Under the pieces are notes generated by a model, which worked only from the letters and a program-made list of their open reading frames with translations, did not search any database and was not told the DNA's origin. DNA of 64,000 nt from Galeruca laticollis. Its lineage: Eukaryota; Arthropoda; Insecta; Coleoptera; Chrysomelidae. A program made the translations under genes and the position numbers. Location: assembly GCA_963921935.1 (NCBI GenBank), contig OY998185.1, positions 1,032,001-1,096,000 of the forward strand, in the 5' to 3' direction. Positions 21,294-35,324 of the stretch are shown piece after piece. The number at the start of each line of letters is the position of its first letter. Positions within the stretch are counted from its first letter, which is position 1.

Positions 21294-24200
21294 TTAATTT
21301 TCAACATAGGGTTTCATAAGATCGAAATTTATTTTTGATTTGTTATTTGTTTCTAAATTTAATACTGTTGCGGAATTTCTGTGTATCTCTAGTATTTCAA
21401 AAGGGCCATTAAACTTATTTTCTAACTTGTTTTTTATTTGAGTTTCTTTTACGTAAACTTTGTCACCTACTTCATAATTTGGTTTGTTTTCGGAGACATG
21501 TTTGTCAAATCGGTCTTTAGCTTTTTCTTTTTGCTTTATGGTTTTTTCTCTCGCTATTTTATAATAATAGGATATGCGGTTATTTAGATCTCTAATATAT
21601 TTAGTAATTAATTCTTGTTCATTGTATAATTTTTCGGGAGGTCTACTGGACGGTCTACTGGACGTGTGTCCAAATACAAGTTCGTATGGTGTGAATCCGT
21701 GTGTTTTGTTTATAGAGTTATTATAAGCGATAATAGCAAATGGTAAAATACTGAAGGGGTGTTCATTGGGGTGGTCTGCTAAATTTAATCGAATCATTTC
21801 TAACAGAGTAGCATGTAATCTTTCTAGAGATCCGTTACTTTGCGGATGACCGACACTTGAATATGTTAACTTAATATCGAACATATTACAAAGGTCTTTC
21901 ATTAACGCATTATTGAATTCGCGACCGGCATCGCAATGAATGCGAAGTGGTGCACCAAAATGCTGAAAATAAGCTAATAATGAAGTGACAACGGATTTGG
22001 CACTTTTATCTTCAAGCGGATATGCTTGAGAAAATTTTGTTAGTTCGTCTCTTATTGTAAGAGCGTAATTCTTTTGAGGTACCTCTAAAATATCAATATT
22101 AATACGTTCAAAAGGTGTTTTAGGCGTTTCAGTTATAACGAGGGGACTGTCCAAATTTTTGCGACATATTTTTGTCTCTTGGCATGCCCGGCATGACTTA
22201 ATATAATTTTCGACATCTCGATTGAGGCCGGCCCAATTATATTTTTGTCGTATTCGCCTAATAGTTTCATTAATTCCGCGGTGAAGGTGGCTTTTGCCAT
22301 TATGGAATTGATCTAAGATGATAGGTATTTGATTTTGTTCTGGCTCTTTAGTAATATTTTGACAAATAGTGAATTTTACGTCAACTTCCGAAAGTAGAAA
22401 TGATAGTGTTTCTAGTATTGGAAGGTCAGGATTATTTTCGATAAAATATTTTTCTGAAGGTTTAAATAAATCTCGATTTCTGTAAATTGCAGCAAATAAG
22501 TATTCACTAATACTGTCTGGATCCCATGGTATAGCAATAATAAGGTATTTTCTATTTTTGACAGTTTTACTGCTAAGTACATTAATTTTTGCATAAGAAA
22601 AGTCGGGGTTTTCCTCAAATATATCCTCAATTATTTTTTCATGAAAATCTTGTAAATTGTTTTGTTGAAAAAAGGTTAAAATGTTTTTATTCTGTTTGTC
22701 TAGTAGATGATTATTGGAATATTCTATTTTAGAATAGTCAATCAGTGATTTTGTTTTATAAAGTTCCTCAAAAGACAAAAATTCTTCTGCAGCGACATCC
22801 CAGTCAATTTCAGGTTTATTTTCAGTTTGTTGGGATGGCCCTGCATCTTCAAGAGCGGGATAAATTGAGTAAGGTAAATATTTAAAGTTTCCTAATTTTG
22901 AACGAAATGAATCAAAGTCATTTATGTGGTTAATTTTTATTCGAGAAAGGGCATCGGCATTTTTATTGGATTTGCCAGATTTGAATTCAATTTGATAGTC
23001 GTATTCCTCTAATTTGAGGCGCCATCGTGCTAGACGACTACCGGGGTCTTTTATAGAGAATAACCAAGTAAGTGGACGGTGGTCAGTTATAAGGGTAAAT
23101 TTTCGGCCATATAAATAGGGTCTAAAGTGTTTAACTGCCCACACAATTGCCAAAAGTTCTCTCTCTATCGTAGAGTATTTGGTTTCTGCTTTGCACAATG
23201 TCCTGGACGCATAGGCTATCGGTAAATCCTTACCTATTGGGCCTTGTGACAAAACTGCACCGATTGCAAATGCGCTAGCATCGGTAGTTAAAAGAAATCG
23301 TTCTTCAAAGTTTGGGTATATCAATATCGGAGTAGAAGTAAGAGCATTTTTTAATTCTTGGAATGACTTTTGACATTCGGAGTCAAAATTAAATGGGACA
23401 TCCTTTTGTAAAAGTTTTGTCATTGGTTTGGAAATTTTAGCGAAGTTCGGTATAAATCTTCTGTAGTAACCAGCGAGTCCCAAAAAGGATTTTATTTCCT
23501 TTTGGTTCGTAGGTTGAGGGAATTTTTGGACGCATTCAATTTTTGCCGGAAACGGCTTAACGCCATCTTCCGTGATTAAATGTCCAAGGTAGGCGACTTC
23601 TTTTCTCAAGAATTCACACTTGTCTGGCTGAAGTTTTAAGTTAGCTTTTTGAAGTCTCTTGAATACTTCCGTTAAGCGGGTAATATGTTCTTGAATTGTC
23701 GGTGAATAGACGATGATGTCGTCCATATAGACAAGACATCGCTCGTTTTGAATTCCAGCAAGGACATTGTCCATGACCCTCTGGAATGTTGAAGGTGCAT
23801 TTTTTAGACCGTACGGCATTCTGAGGAATTCGAAATGTCCGTTTTCAACTGTGAAGGCGGTCTTTGGTATATCTTCAGGCATTATTTCAATTTGATGAAA
23901 GCCTGATGCAAGATCTAGTGTCGTGAAATATTGACACTTACCAAGCTGGTCCAATAAATCTCCAATGTTTGGTAACGGGTATTTGTCGTCTACGGTAACC
24001 TCATTCAGTTTTCTGTAGTCTACGACAACACGCCATTTTTGTTTACCTGATGCGTCGAGCTTCTTGGGCACAAACACACGGGCGATGACCATGGGGAATT
24101 GCTGGGTTGTATAATGTTTTGTGAAAGCATTTTATTGATCTGATCTTTCACCTCTTGTTTATGAATTTGGGGATAGCGATATGATTTTACATAAGTGGGC

Positions 24201-25040
24201 TTAGAATTTTGCGTATCTATGGAATGTTTTATTTCGTTGGTGAAAGTAAGTATGTCTCCTTCTAAATAAAAAATGTCAGAAAAATCATGACAAAGTTGGG
24301 AAATTAAGTCTCGTTCTTCTTCATTAAGATGATCAAGTCTTAGTTGATTTTTTAATTCCGATGTTCTGTCGGTGCACATTTCTTGGGTGGTTAGTTGAAT
24401 ATTATTTACATTATTTATTTCATATGGTTCTAAGTTAAGTTTTGAAAATGTTACAGTTTTAGGTATACAATTAACATTTAATACTGAAACAAAAAATTCT
24501 CCTTTTTCATTTATTTTAACTAATGCGTTTGGTAGTTTAACTTTCTCTACTTCTTGACCTACCAGTATAGCATCAGTATTAACTAAATCGCATTTTAGTT
24601 TAAATATTTGTTCAGTCCTAGGTTCAATGGAAATTGTATTTTTGTAAATTTGTGGAAATTGGTTTTCAATTGAAATATTGGTAGTTTCATTATCTGTTAC
24701 TTTAAATAATGGTACAATCTTGAAATCAGTAATAAGTTGTTTATTTTTTAGATCAACTATACAATTATAATGTTCCAAAAAATCCATGCCTAATAATCCA
24801 TCAAAATCAATATCTAAATTACAAATGAATACTCTGTGTGGATCGTTAGGTTTAAATGGAATAAGGGTTGATTCGTTAACTCTTATTTTTTGGTTCGTTA
24901 TACCTTGAATAATTACATTTTCAGGGGATCGATTTCTATAATTTTCGCAAGTTTTGGGTTTGAAAATTGATAATCCAGCACCTGTATCAATTAGAATTTT
25001 ATAAGTGTTTGTTCTGTCTTTAATATAGTATAAGTTTTTA
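21294..25040 (-). pseudogene. pol: Errantivirus Pol polyprotein (protease, RT, RNase H, integrase), one frameshift
   Basis: Order of domains: aspartic protease (LIDTGAGLSIF near 24980, LLGMDFLEHYN), RT (YRKLNEVTVDDKYPLPNI, LDLASGFHQIEI, FEFLRMPYGLKNAPSTFQR, VYMDDIIVYSP), RNase H (LTTDASAFAIGAVLSQG, TDHRPLTWL), an integrase zinc-binding region (HLHRGINETIRRIRQKYNW, CRACQETK), the integrase core (INIDILEVP, IHCDAGREFNNAL, HPQSNGSLERLHATL) and a C-terminal FNGPFEILEIH motif. The frame is -1 relative to gag and open past the gag stop; no canonical slippery heptamer is obvious. An extra dinucleotide near 24082-24090, between the SNSPWSSP block and the RT palm, shifts the frame and inactivates the copy. 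All catalytic motifs are otherwise present. Confidence 0.9.
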
Positions 25041-25062
25041 GAATTTACCGGTAAGGTATTTT

Positions 25063-26559
25063 TTACATGAACATCTGTTCGAGGCAGTCCGATTCTGGAC
25101 TGTTCAAACTCATGGTTTGAATTTGTGAACTGAGGTCTGGGATCGACAAATTTGAAGTTTGGTCGTTTAGCGGATCTGGGGGTTTCGTTTGTAGAGGGCC
25201 TTGTCGAAAATCCTGATAATAATCATGATTTGGATTTAGGAGGTTATCAGAATCAAAGTTATAAACATTTTCATTATTATAATTAAAATTGTCTTGTTCG
25301 ATATGGCTATAATCGAAAGTTTCGTCTTCATTCGTATTGCAAACTGGTATACCATTATCAGAGTTAGGATCACTATCAGCAGTATAATAGTTCTCCTCTA
25401 TTCCACTATTAACAGTATAATAGTCAGGAGCACTGGGGTTAATTTCTTGGTAATATTCTTGATAATCAAGTGAATTATCGGAGTATTGTTCTTGATTTTC
25501 ATAATAATTTTGACTATCATCTGTATAATAGTCATAACTGTTATGAGAGTGTTTGTTAAAATCACGATTTCGATTGAAATGAAAAGTTCTTTGTTGATTA
25601 AAATTTGTATTGGGTCGATTTCCCGGTGGTCCTTGAGGTCTAAAACTTGGATTTGGTCTAATTACAGATGGGCGATTTTGATTTTGTTGGTTATTTTGAA
25701 ATTGTGGCCTTTGTTGAAAATTTTGGCCAGTTTGGTTATGTGAATTAGGAGTTTGATTTGGTCTAAAGGAACCCTGAGCTAAATTTTGAGATTGTCTTTG
25801 ACGTGTGAGACACTCATTTATAGTATGTCCTATTCTGTGACAAAAATTACATTGTTTTGGTGAATTTTGGCTAAATCTACGAGTAGGTATATTATTTGTA
25901 TTACGATTAGTCTGAGGTTTGTGGTTTTCATAGTATGTTAATTGAAGTTCTCTTCTGATTCGTGAAATAGCTGATAAAACACTTATTGGATTACTAGCTC
26001 TAACAATTTGACCGATTTTTGGATCTAAACCGGTTAATAAAGTATTTAAAGTTAATGATTCTATAAGACGTGTTTGTGCTACTTTTTGATCTATTGTTAA
26101 ATGCTGTTGTTTACTTATAGCTGAATACATTTTTGCTTCCAGAGTTTGTAATCTCGAAACAAAAATTAAAGGCGATTCGTTTGGTAGTTGTTTCATTCTT
26201 TGAAGGTCTTGAATCAACGAATTTAAGTCGCGAGAATCTCCAAAGTGAGTATTTAATAATGTTTTAATTTCTTCCCAATTTGAAGGGTCGCGTGAATTAA
26301 CTAATTCAGCGGCTCTTCCTTTAAGTTTGTTTTTAATATGAAGAGTTAAAAGTACTTTTTGGTCGTTGTCGGCCATTCTGTAAGCTGTTTTACAAGCATT
26401 TATAAAAGTATTTAAGAAAATTTGATTACCGTCATATTCCGGAATTATTGAAAATATTTCTGATAATCTGTAAGGTTCTAGATTCGACGCTTGATCGGTT
26501 TGAGCAACTGGAGTATTAGCATTGGCATTAGCGTTTGTTGCACTACGTGTTTCAGGCAT
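25063..26559 (-). CDS. gag: Errantivirus Gag
   Basis: A 498-residue structural polyprotein. Residues of about 30-215 form an alpha-helical matrix/capsid region (LSEIFSIIPEYDGNQIFLN, LKGRAAELVNSRDPSNWEEI, LIQDLQRMKQLPNESPLIF), typical of arthropod errantivirus capsids. A single CCHC zinc knuckle, CNFCHRIGHTINEC, lies at about residue 237. The rest is Gln/Asn/Pro/Tyr-rich low complexity. The frame is intact. The ATG at 26559 is the first with a long frame; a 5-codon upstream ORF (26674-26691) lies in the leader at the proposed env splice donor. Confidence 0.9.
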   Translation of the reverse strand: MPETRSATNANANANTPVAQTDQASNLEPYRLSEIFSIIPEYDGNQIFLNTFINACKTAYRMADNDQKVLLTLHIKNKLKGRAAELVNSRDPSNWEEIKTLLNTHFGDSRDLNSLIQDLQRMKQLPNESPLIFVSRLQTLEAKMYSAISKQQHLTIDQKVAQTRLIESLTLNTLLTGLDPKIGQIVRASNPISVLSAISRIRRELQLTYYENHKPQTNRNTNNIPTRRFSQNSPKQCNFCHRIGHTINECLTRQRQSQNLAQGSFRPNQTPNSHNQTGQNFQQRPQFQNNQQNQNRPSVIRPNPSFRPQGPPGNRPNTNFNQQRTFHFNRNRDFNKHSHNSYDYYTDDSQNYYENQEQYSDNSLDYQEYYQEINPSAPDYYTVNSGIEENYYTADSDPNSDNGIPVCNTNEDETFDYSHIEQDNFNYNNENVYNFDSDNLLNPNHDYYQDFRQGPLQTKPPDPLNDQTSNLSIPDLSSQIQTMSLNSPESDCLEQMFM

Positions 26560-26677
26560 TTTGCTTTATATTAAAATGATTGTATTCAAAAAAAAGTAAA
26601 TTATGACAATAGAACTTGGTAAAAATAAAAAATAAATTGCAAAATATTAAATAAAAATAAAACGAGATGATTCTTAC

Positions 26678-26691
26678 GTAAATATTTTCAT
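26678..26691 (-). promoter_or_regulatory. Candidate env leader exon end with ATG and GTAAGA splice donor
   Basis: In the leader between PBS and gag there is an ATG (26691) followed 14 bases later by a good donor (GTAAGA, GT at 26676-26677). Its phase matches the env acceptor at 21283, so splicing could provide the start codon and first residues of the env signal peptide. Unspliced, the same ATG makes a 5-codon ORF that stops at the donor. Confidence 0.5.
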
Positions 26692-26876
26692 TCCTTCCTT
26701 GGCAGCTGAAATCCTTATCCGTGAGCTTTGCTACACCTGGTTAGCAGTTTGCGTGTTCCTGGTGCCGGAGAGACCGTCTGCTTCTTGAAGATCTGGAGCT
26801 GGTACTTGAAAATTCCTTAAAGGTTTAGGAACCACCACACTTAGTTAGGCAATCCTTGTTCTAAATGTGTTTAGGA

Positions 26877-26894
26877 ATCCTACTGACTGCGCCA
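26877..26894 (-). other. Errantivirus primer-binding site
   Basis: The minus strand reads TGGCGCAGTCAGTAGGAT immediately inside the 5' LTR. It resembles the site used by the 17.6/297 group, reported to pair with a serine tRNA; the tRNA here is an inference. Confidence 0.75.
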
Positions 26895-26895
26895 C

Positions 26896-27267
26896 TGTTA
26901 TATTCACAAATTCACGTTAAACTTTTTAAAAACAATTTTTATTGAGTTACACAGTTTTATGTTATATAAAAAAGAAGTAATAGGTTGAAATTATAATTGT
27001 AACTAACTATTTTACATAAAGTCAAAGAATTTATAGAATTTTTTAAATCAACGTCAGCGTTTATTTTCATGGAGAATTCGATGTAGCGTCGCTCCCATGA
27101 AAGTGCAGAAATCATTATTTTTCTGTAACATAATATTTGTGTTACTTAATGTGTTTATTTTATAAAAACGCAACGTAGCATCGTTCTCATGAAAATACGG
27201 AAATCGTAATCTGATGTTTGACATTGCGTAACATTACTTAAACATAAGCGTTTTTTCGTATATAACA
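26896..27267 (-). repeat. Errantivirus 5' LTR
   Basis: A 372-bp partner of 18917-19288. I saw two substitutions (one in a GAATTTGTTAAA/GAATTTTTTAAA site, one in AGTCCAG/AGTGCAG). Confidence 0.93.
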
Positions 27268-27391
27268 TATATATATATATATATATATATTATTAATTTG
27301 GTACTTTATTTACAAATTACTTTTATTGATAGATATTATAATTTTATACTCTATTAGGATTTTACGAATGTTTATATGCTCGTTCTATCTA

Positions 27392-27470
<79 letters not shown>

Positions 27471-27717
27471 ATCGTCTCGTTTTTCTGTGCGTGTATATGT
27501 GTTTCGTAATGATTGTCAATTTTATGTTTTATATTTATCTGTAAGTTTAATACATGAGTGTACATACGGCGGATATGCCTATATGTCCTCCCTGTATATT
27601 ATTAAACGCATATTTAACATTCTTACTTTATATTGTGATAAGGTAGGGCTTAAAATTTAACGAGAACGTAACAAAATTTAAAGAAAAATAAACTTTCACT
27701 CATAGTACTTTTATTTA
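27268..27717 (+). repeat. Direct repeat R2
   Basis: This is the second copy of the R unit with its internal (TA)n (about 27394-27466). Unlike R1 it continues into unique-looking sequence (ATAAGAATTCTG) at its right edge, so R2 probably marks the original context. Confidence 0.85.
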
Positions 27718-30460
<2,743 letters not shown>

Positions 30461-31643
30461 AATATTTTATTATAATTATTAATTTGGAAACAGACAGGGT
30501 TCTGAGTAAGGCCTTTGTTTTGCCGCAGAATATTTTAAGAACAAAACATGGAACTCCAACTGGAAAACAGTTTAATAACTTTGGAGACATAAAATATAAC
30601 GCAAAGACATAAAATGAATGAATTGACAGATGGTAAGTGAAATTTTTTTAATGATATTGAAATGGAACGAGTTTTAACCTAGATATAATTCAATAAGTAT
30701 TAAATATTACGAGTTTCAAGTTTATAATATTATTGTTTTGATTTAGAAATGAGTTCAGATATTTTCCTGTTATACTTTCTTAGATGTTCATCTCAAATTT
30801 TCAATTTATTTGGAAGTATAACGATTATAATTGGTACCAATCATAGAAAATTATTACTAACCTTCGAAAGCAAAAAAAACCGCACAATAACTTCTTTCTT
30901 CTCCTGACGTGCCGTCAGCTGCTGTATATCACCATGTAGACGGACTGCACATTAATTATTTCTCACTGGATAGCTGCTTTCAATCTTTATTTTAAGAAGT
31001 TGTTCATCAAATTTTTAAGGAATTCACCAATTAGTTAATTCTGCACATTTATTTCATCAACCATCGTTTATAATATCTTATTTTGCTTCTTCATTCAGCT
31101 GTGTAACTTTAGAATTATTATTCAACTTGTTCTTAAAAATCTAGTAATAATATTTTCTTGCCTCGACACAAGATTTATTTATTTCCCTCCCTCTTAGCAA
31201 CCATAATTTCCTTCCTAGATACCAGTTTTCTTTTCCTCAGTTTGGTTGAAATCTTAAGCTGGATCTCCTAATACAGTTCATTTCGATGTCACCAATTAAT
31301 GTGACATATCATTGGTTGACTTTCATAAAAAGGTATACATATGTTACAATAACAAAAATAACTATGCATAATATAAATAATAACTCAAAACATTGTTATT
31401 ACATTTAGAGATCATTATACATAACTAATAAATATTTTTTTTTCTATTTATTCGCAACAATATCAACAAACTCCTGAACTGTCATAAAGTATTCTTCGAT
31501 TCTGACAGATAGAATTTCTATGATTCAATATAGTGAAACTTTAGATGACAGTTCAATATTTATGAATTTTGACACACATGGCGCTCCCCTTATTAATGTA
31601 TATTATAAAAAAAATGTTTCTTTATTATGAATAAAAATATTTG

Positions 31644-31650
<7 letters not shown>
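30461..31650. other. No gene recognised; scattered repeat traces
   Basis: AT-rich sequence without a convincing ORF. A CTCGGCTAGCGCTC block (30447) is shared with the repeat families near 31900 and 54010. The rest I cannot classify. Confidence 0.4.

Positions 31651-31681
<31 letters not shown>
31651..31681. repeat. (TA)n microsatellite
   Basis: A TA run at the left edge of the following repeat region. Confidence 0.85.
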
Positions 31682-31683
<2 letters not shown>

Positions 31684-31739
31684 ATTAATATATTTATCTA
31701 TGGTTTTTCTTTTTTATTATTTATTTATTATTTGCCGCA

Positions 31740-31795
31740 CGTTGGGGTCAATTAAATCAAATTTTTTTATTATAGCCCTACGTTGGGCCGACAAT
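31740..31795 (-). other. Two PBS-like motifs of a decayed Gypsy element
   Basis: On the minus strand GTCGGCCCAACGTAGGGCT and GACCCCAACGTGCGGC follow each other within about 50 bp. Both share the CCCAACGT core of the Gypsy-A and Gypsy-B primer sites. They suggest the remnant of a related LTR element whose LTR would lie at higher coordinates. Confidence 0.4.
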
Positions 31796-31894
31796 TGAAT
31801 TAATAATCATATTTATTTATTTTTATTTATTGTTTATTTATAATTACTTTACTATTTATGCTTTATTATTTGTTTATCGAACTTTCCTTATTTA

Positions 31895-33595
31895 TTTTAC
31901 CTTCGGCTGCTCATCAATTTTGATATTTGGGCATGAAAATATATACTCCTAATTTTAGTTGGATTCATGGGCGATTGAAATAAATTGAAAAATGCGATTC
32001 CTGTGGTGTGCTCCTATCGCATACTGAAATTAATAGTCAACCTTCAAAAATATACAACGCTTGCGCAGAGCAGTCTTTTGTTACACATCTCACAGTTTTA
32101 AATAACGCTAAACGTTGAGAAAATTGAAATATATATGATTGAATTGTACTTGTGTGTTATTTTAACTTGTATAAAGCAAGAAAAGATTCTATGGTGATAA
32201 ATAATGAAACAGATTAATTATATATATGAAATTACCAACTATAAACTATAAAAGTGTTTTTCGAAATCTCTTATAAACTACATGAATAGATTGAACAACA
32301 GGTGAGTAATCATTGTTATACTCTATAATTTAATATATATTTTATTAGTTAATTGAACGATCATTTAATATTTATTGTTCGTCTTTGGAACCCAAAAACA
32401 TAAATTCGCTAACCTGTTATTTGAGAAAACGAGTGTCTCAAAATGTCCGCACCTTTTAGCGTCCTTTCTCACTGCTATAGATCACCAAATTTCTCATATT
32501 ACTTAGGGAAGACTCGTTTTGGATCGGGAATTTGTTTTGATTTGTTGGTAGGGTCTCTGGTTGTAAAACTACTTTGTAGAATGGTCGAAATACTTAATTT
32601 TATTAATTTTTCGCAAAAATTTGAAGAGCCCCGACATGGAGTTGCTTATGCTTCTACCTTCCTCGCCACACTCAATTGTTTTTTATCAACAAACTTGCTT
32701 CAAGCGGATGTTCATAAACTACTAAATATACAATTTTTTATAACGATTGATTGTCATTCTTATTTATCCAAAATCACTTTATTATTCACATAAATGTCAT
32801 GTTGTTTTATATTATTTATACTTTATATTGTTTATAATTTCATAATACGTTACAATCAGTTCTATAAATTGTCTTGTTAATTATTTTAATTTTAAAAAGT
32901 CCTGTGATTGGTGGAAACTTAAATTCTAATTATATAATTTTGGCAACATAAACAATTATATATCATATATGTAATTATTCCATTTTTATTTTACTATTAT
33001 TTCATTCAATTATCATACATAGTTTCTTAATGATTTTCAAATTTTATTTATTCATCCCTCATGTATTCAATCAGATTTGTTGGTACGCATGTCAACATAA
33101 TATGACATTTCCGGTTTTTGTACTTCCCTATGTGGAAATAGATCTTTAAAACTCATATGTATTATATAAATAATATTGAATCTTCCATTACAAAATTCAC
33201 AATTGTTTTCTTTGTTATGATTTAGATATCGTTGATTTCCCAAGTTATTAGTTTGTCCTTCATATTCCTCCATTAAATTTTGGTTATGTCTAAGGTTACA
33301 TATTGCGTTAAGTTAACTTATTTCATTGTCATTTATATTTGATTATTTGTTTTATTATTATTATAATACGACTTTATATGTTTTCATCTAAATTTAGTAT
33401 TATAAACTTTATTAAAATAATCTCATCTATTGGAATCCTAAAAAAATGCTGAAAATTAAACTACAAATGACAGAATACTATTATATATAAAAAATTTGAT
33501 CTTAGTTTCTTTATTTCTACATTACACTGGCATCTCTCCGATGAGAGATCTTCAAGAGTTTAGAGACGCTGGCTGCATTCAAGGTACCAAAGATT
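31895..33595 (+). repeat. Unclassified interspersed repeat (copy B) up to the Polinton edge
   Basis: It shares ordered blocks with 13185-13900 and, inverted, with 53560-54060 (CCTTCGGCT, a GCATGAAAATATATACTCC block, CGCTTGCGCAGAGCAG, and an ACAACAGGTGAGT site at about 32299). A 116-codon frame (32443-32793) and a small minus-strand frame (33067-33273) have no recognisable features and are probably chance. Confidence 0.4.
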
Positions 33596-34188
33596 TGACA
33601 CTTTATCGGATGAACAGACGGATGGCCTATGGGTGGTTACCGATAGGAAGAAGTTTCCAGAGGGTTTACAAGAAGTAAAAGAAGTCTCTAGATGGTTAGC
33701 AAGTAATGACGGTAGCATCTACGGGGGTTATGTAAAAAGTAAATAAGTGTGTATGTTGTTACGTGTATAAGGTATCTAGAGGGTGGTTTAGAAAAAGCGA
33801 AGGGGTTTTTAAGGGTGGCGTCTACGGGGATTACGCAAAAAGTAAGGGTGTATACAAGAACGGGGGTTATGCAAAAAGTAAATAAGTGTGTATGTTTTTA
33901 CGTGTATAAGGTATCTAGGGGGTGATTTAGAAGAAGCGAAGAGGGTTTTAAGGGTAGCGTCTACGGGGGGAGGGGAGCGTCTACGGGGATTATGTAAATA
34001 AGGGTGTATACAAGAACGAGGGGGTTATGCAAAAAGTAAATAAGTGTGTATGTTTTTACGTGTATAAGGTATCTAGGGGGTGATTTAGAAGAAGCGAGGA
34101 GGGTTATAAGGGTAGCGTCTACGGGGGGGTTGCGTAAAAAGTAAATAAGGATGTATACAAGAAGTAATTAGAAGAAAGAAAATATATG

Positions 34189-34241
<53 letters not shown>

Positions 34242-34558
34242 TGAGGGGTAGTGCTCACGAGGGGGAGGGGCTATGCAGTTATCTGATTTTTTAAGGGTTC
34301 TATATTTTGAAATTCTCAAAGGAATGTTATTAGATTGATAACCAACATTTTTTTTTAAAACGGATATGTGTGTGAATTCATATCATTTTATAGAAGGTTT
34401 TTTATATTGTAATAAATGAAATCTCGCATTATATTAAATTCGCTTAGTAGGTAATATTTATGCGTTATTTCTATAGTTAGCAAGCACGTGCAGACCAAAT
34501 CATTTATTCAGACAATAGCGAACTTGTTTCAAATATGATAAGATTGGAATGTCATGAT
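33596..34558 (+). repeat. Polinton left TIR
   Basis: It starts TGACACTTTATCGGATGAAC and matches the reverse complement of 52183-53117. It contains roughly three tandem units of about 140-160 bp (starting near 33733, 33872 and 34030), each with AAATAAGTGTGTATG, ACGTGTATAAGGTATCTAG and GCGTCTACGGGG. A (TG)n tract at about 34195-34234 is much longer than its right-hand counterpart. Confidence 0.9.
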
Positions 34559-34825
34559 AAGGGAATATTACTTTATATTACGGAATATTACTTTAGTATC
34601 TTTTGAAAAATATATGATATCAACTTGATATTGTATTAGTCATTTACGATAAAATCTAAACTGACTTTATTCATGAAACAGCAGAATTTAGTTTTCTATC
34701 AAATTAATAAAAATAGATTTTATGTTGCAGTTTTTTTAAAATCATATTTAACTGATGTCTTTTTCTTATACGGGGTATTTTGAAAGTCTTGAAAGCATGT
34801 GCATGATTTCTTTTATAATAAATGA
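34559..34825. other. Polinton intergenic, left
   Basis: AT-rich spacer between the TIR and the first small ORF. It probably holds promoter elements; nothing specific is recognised. Confidence 0.4.
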
Positions 34826-35053
34826 ATGAGAGAATTGAGTGTTTGTATCACAATGTTATCGGAAGAGTATAGACGCAAATTGGAGGAGTTTTCTAAAAGC
34901 GTTCGAGAATTGAGTAAAGATATTTCAATTTATGAAAATAAGATTAAACTGATAAAGCAATTGGAGCGAATGTGCTTGGAGGATAACGTCTTCAAAAATC
35001 GCCGCCTGCAAAAAATATCCACAGAATTGAACCGGCTACAATATGATGAATAA
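34826..35053 (+). CDS. Polinton small coiled-coil protein
   Basis: A 75-residue charged protein predicted to form a coiled coil from about residue 12 onward (SEEYRRKLEEFSKSVRELSK, then KIKLIKQLERM). The more likely start is the internal Met at residue 10 (MLSEEYRRKL), since the upstream residues lack heptads. Its stop overlaps the ATG of the next gene (ATGATGAATAA), indicating coupled translation. I do not recognise a function. Pairing of a small coiled-coil protein with a small membrane protein suggests a virion or membrane accessory pair. Confidence 0.55.
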   Translation: MRELSVCITMLSEEYRRKLEEFSKSVRELSKDISIYENKIKLIKQLERMCLEDNVFKNRRLQKISTELNRLQYDE

Positions 35054-35324
35054 TACAATTCGGGAACAACAAGATGCCATCAAGGATGAAATTAATAATG
35101 TTTTTGCAATTACATGTATAATTTTAACATCAGTATTTATTTTAATATTGAAAATTATATTGAATATTGTAAAACGAAAGTTTAAGTCTTCATGTAATAT
35201 AGACATAAATGAGTATACAATGTGTTTCAATAAAACAACTCATCAATTTTTTCTTAAGAAATTCAACAAGAACTTTTACGTTTTGGATACAGAAGGTTCG
35301 GGAACAACAGGATGCCATCAATGA
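35043..35324 (+). CDS. Polinton small membrane protein, chimeric with fiber-protein fragment
   Basis: The N-terminus (MMNNTIREQQDAIKDEINNV) is followed by one transmembrane helix (CIILTSVFILILKIILNIV) and a basic stop-transfer (KRKF). The downstream part contains KKFNKNFYVLDTEG, in frame and identical to a stretch of the fiber-like protein at 41451-42119; the 42-bp DNA match differs by one base. Directly after it, the DNA for the N-terminal and membrane parts is repeated (35298-35495). The last residues are therefore a junction product and the true C-terminus is uncertain. Confidence 0.5.
   Translation: MMNNTIREQQDAIKDEINNVFAITCIILTSVFILILKIILNIVKRKFKSSCNIDINEYTMCFNKTTHQFFLKKFNKNFYVLDTEGSGTTGCHQ

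Larger units (their letters stand above)
18917..27267 (-). mobile_element. Errantivirus-like endogenous retrovirus (gag, pol, env)
   Basis: An 8.35-kb provirus on the minus strand with two 372-bp LTRs, a PBS, gag, a -1-phase pol, a separate env preceded by a splice acceptor, and a polypurine tract. The LTRs differ at only a couple of positions by eye, so insertion was recent. A dinucleotide frameshift in RT near 24082-24090 makes this copy defective for replication. The env family and the splicing arrangement resemble the 17.6/297/gypsy errantiviruses. Confidence 0.92.

Noticed and set aside
27326..27660. Overlapping ORFs of 70-90 codons across (TA)n tracts
   Set aside because: They are Ile-Tyr strings encoded by microsatellites joined to repeat R; not genes.
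32443..32793. A 116-codon ORF left of the Polinton
   Set aside because: No recognisable domain, poor codon bias, and it lies in an interspersed repeat.
34195..34234. CRISPR-like or regulatory array at the (TG)n tract
   Set aside because: It is a simple dinucleotide repeat with no spacers.
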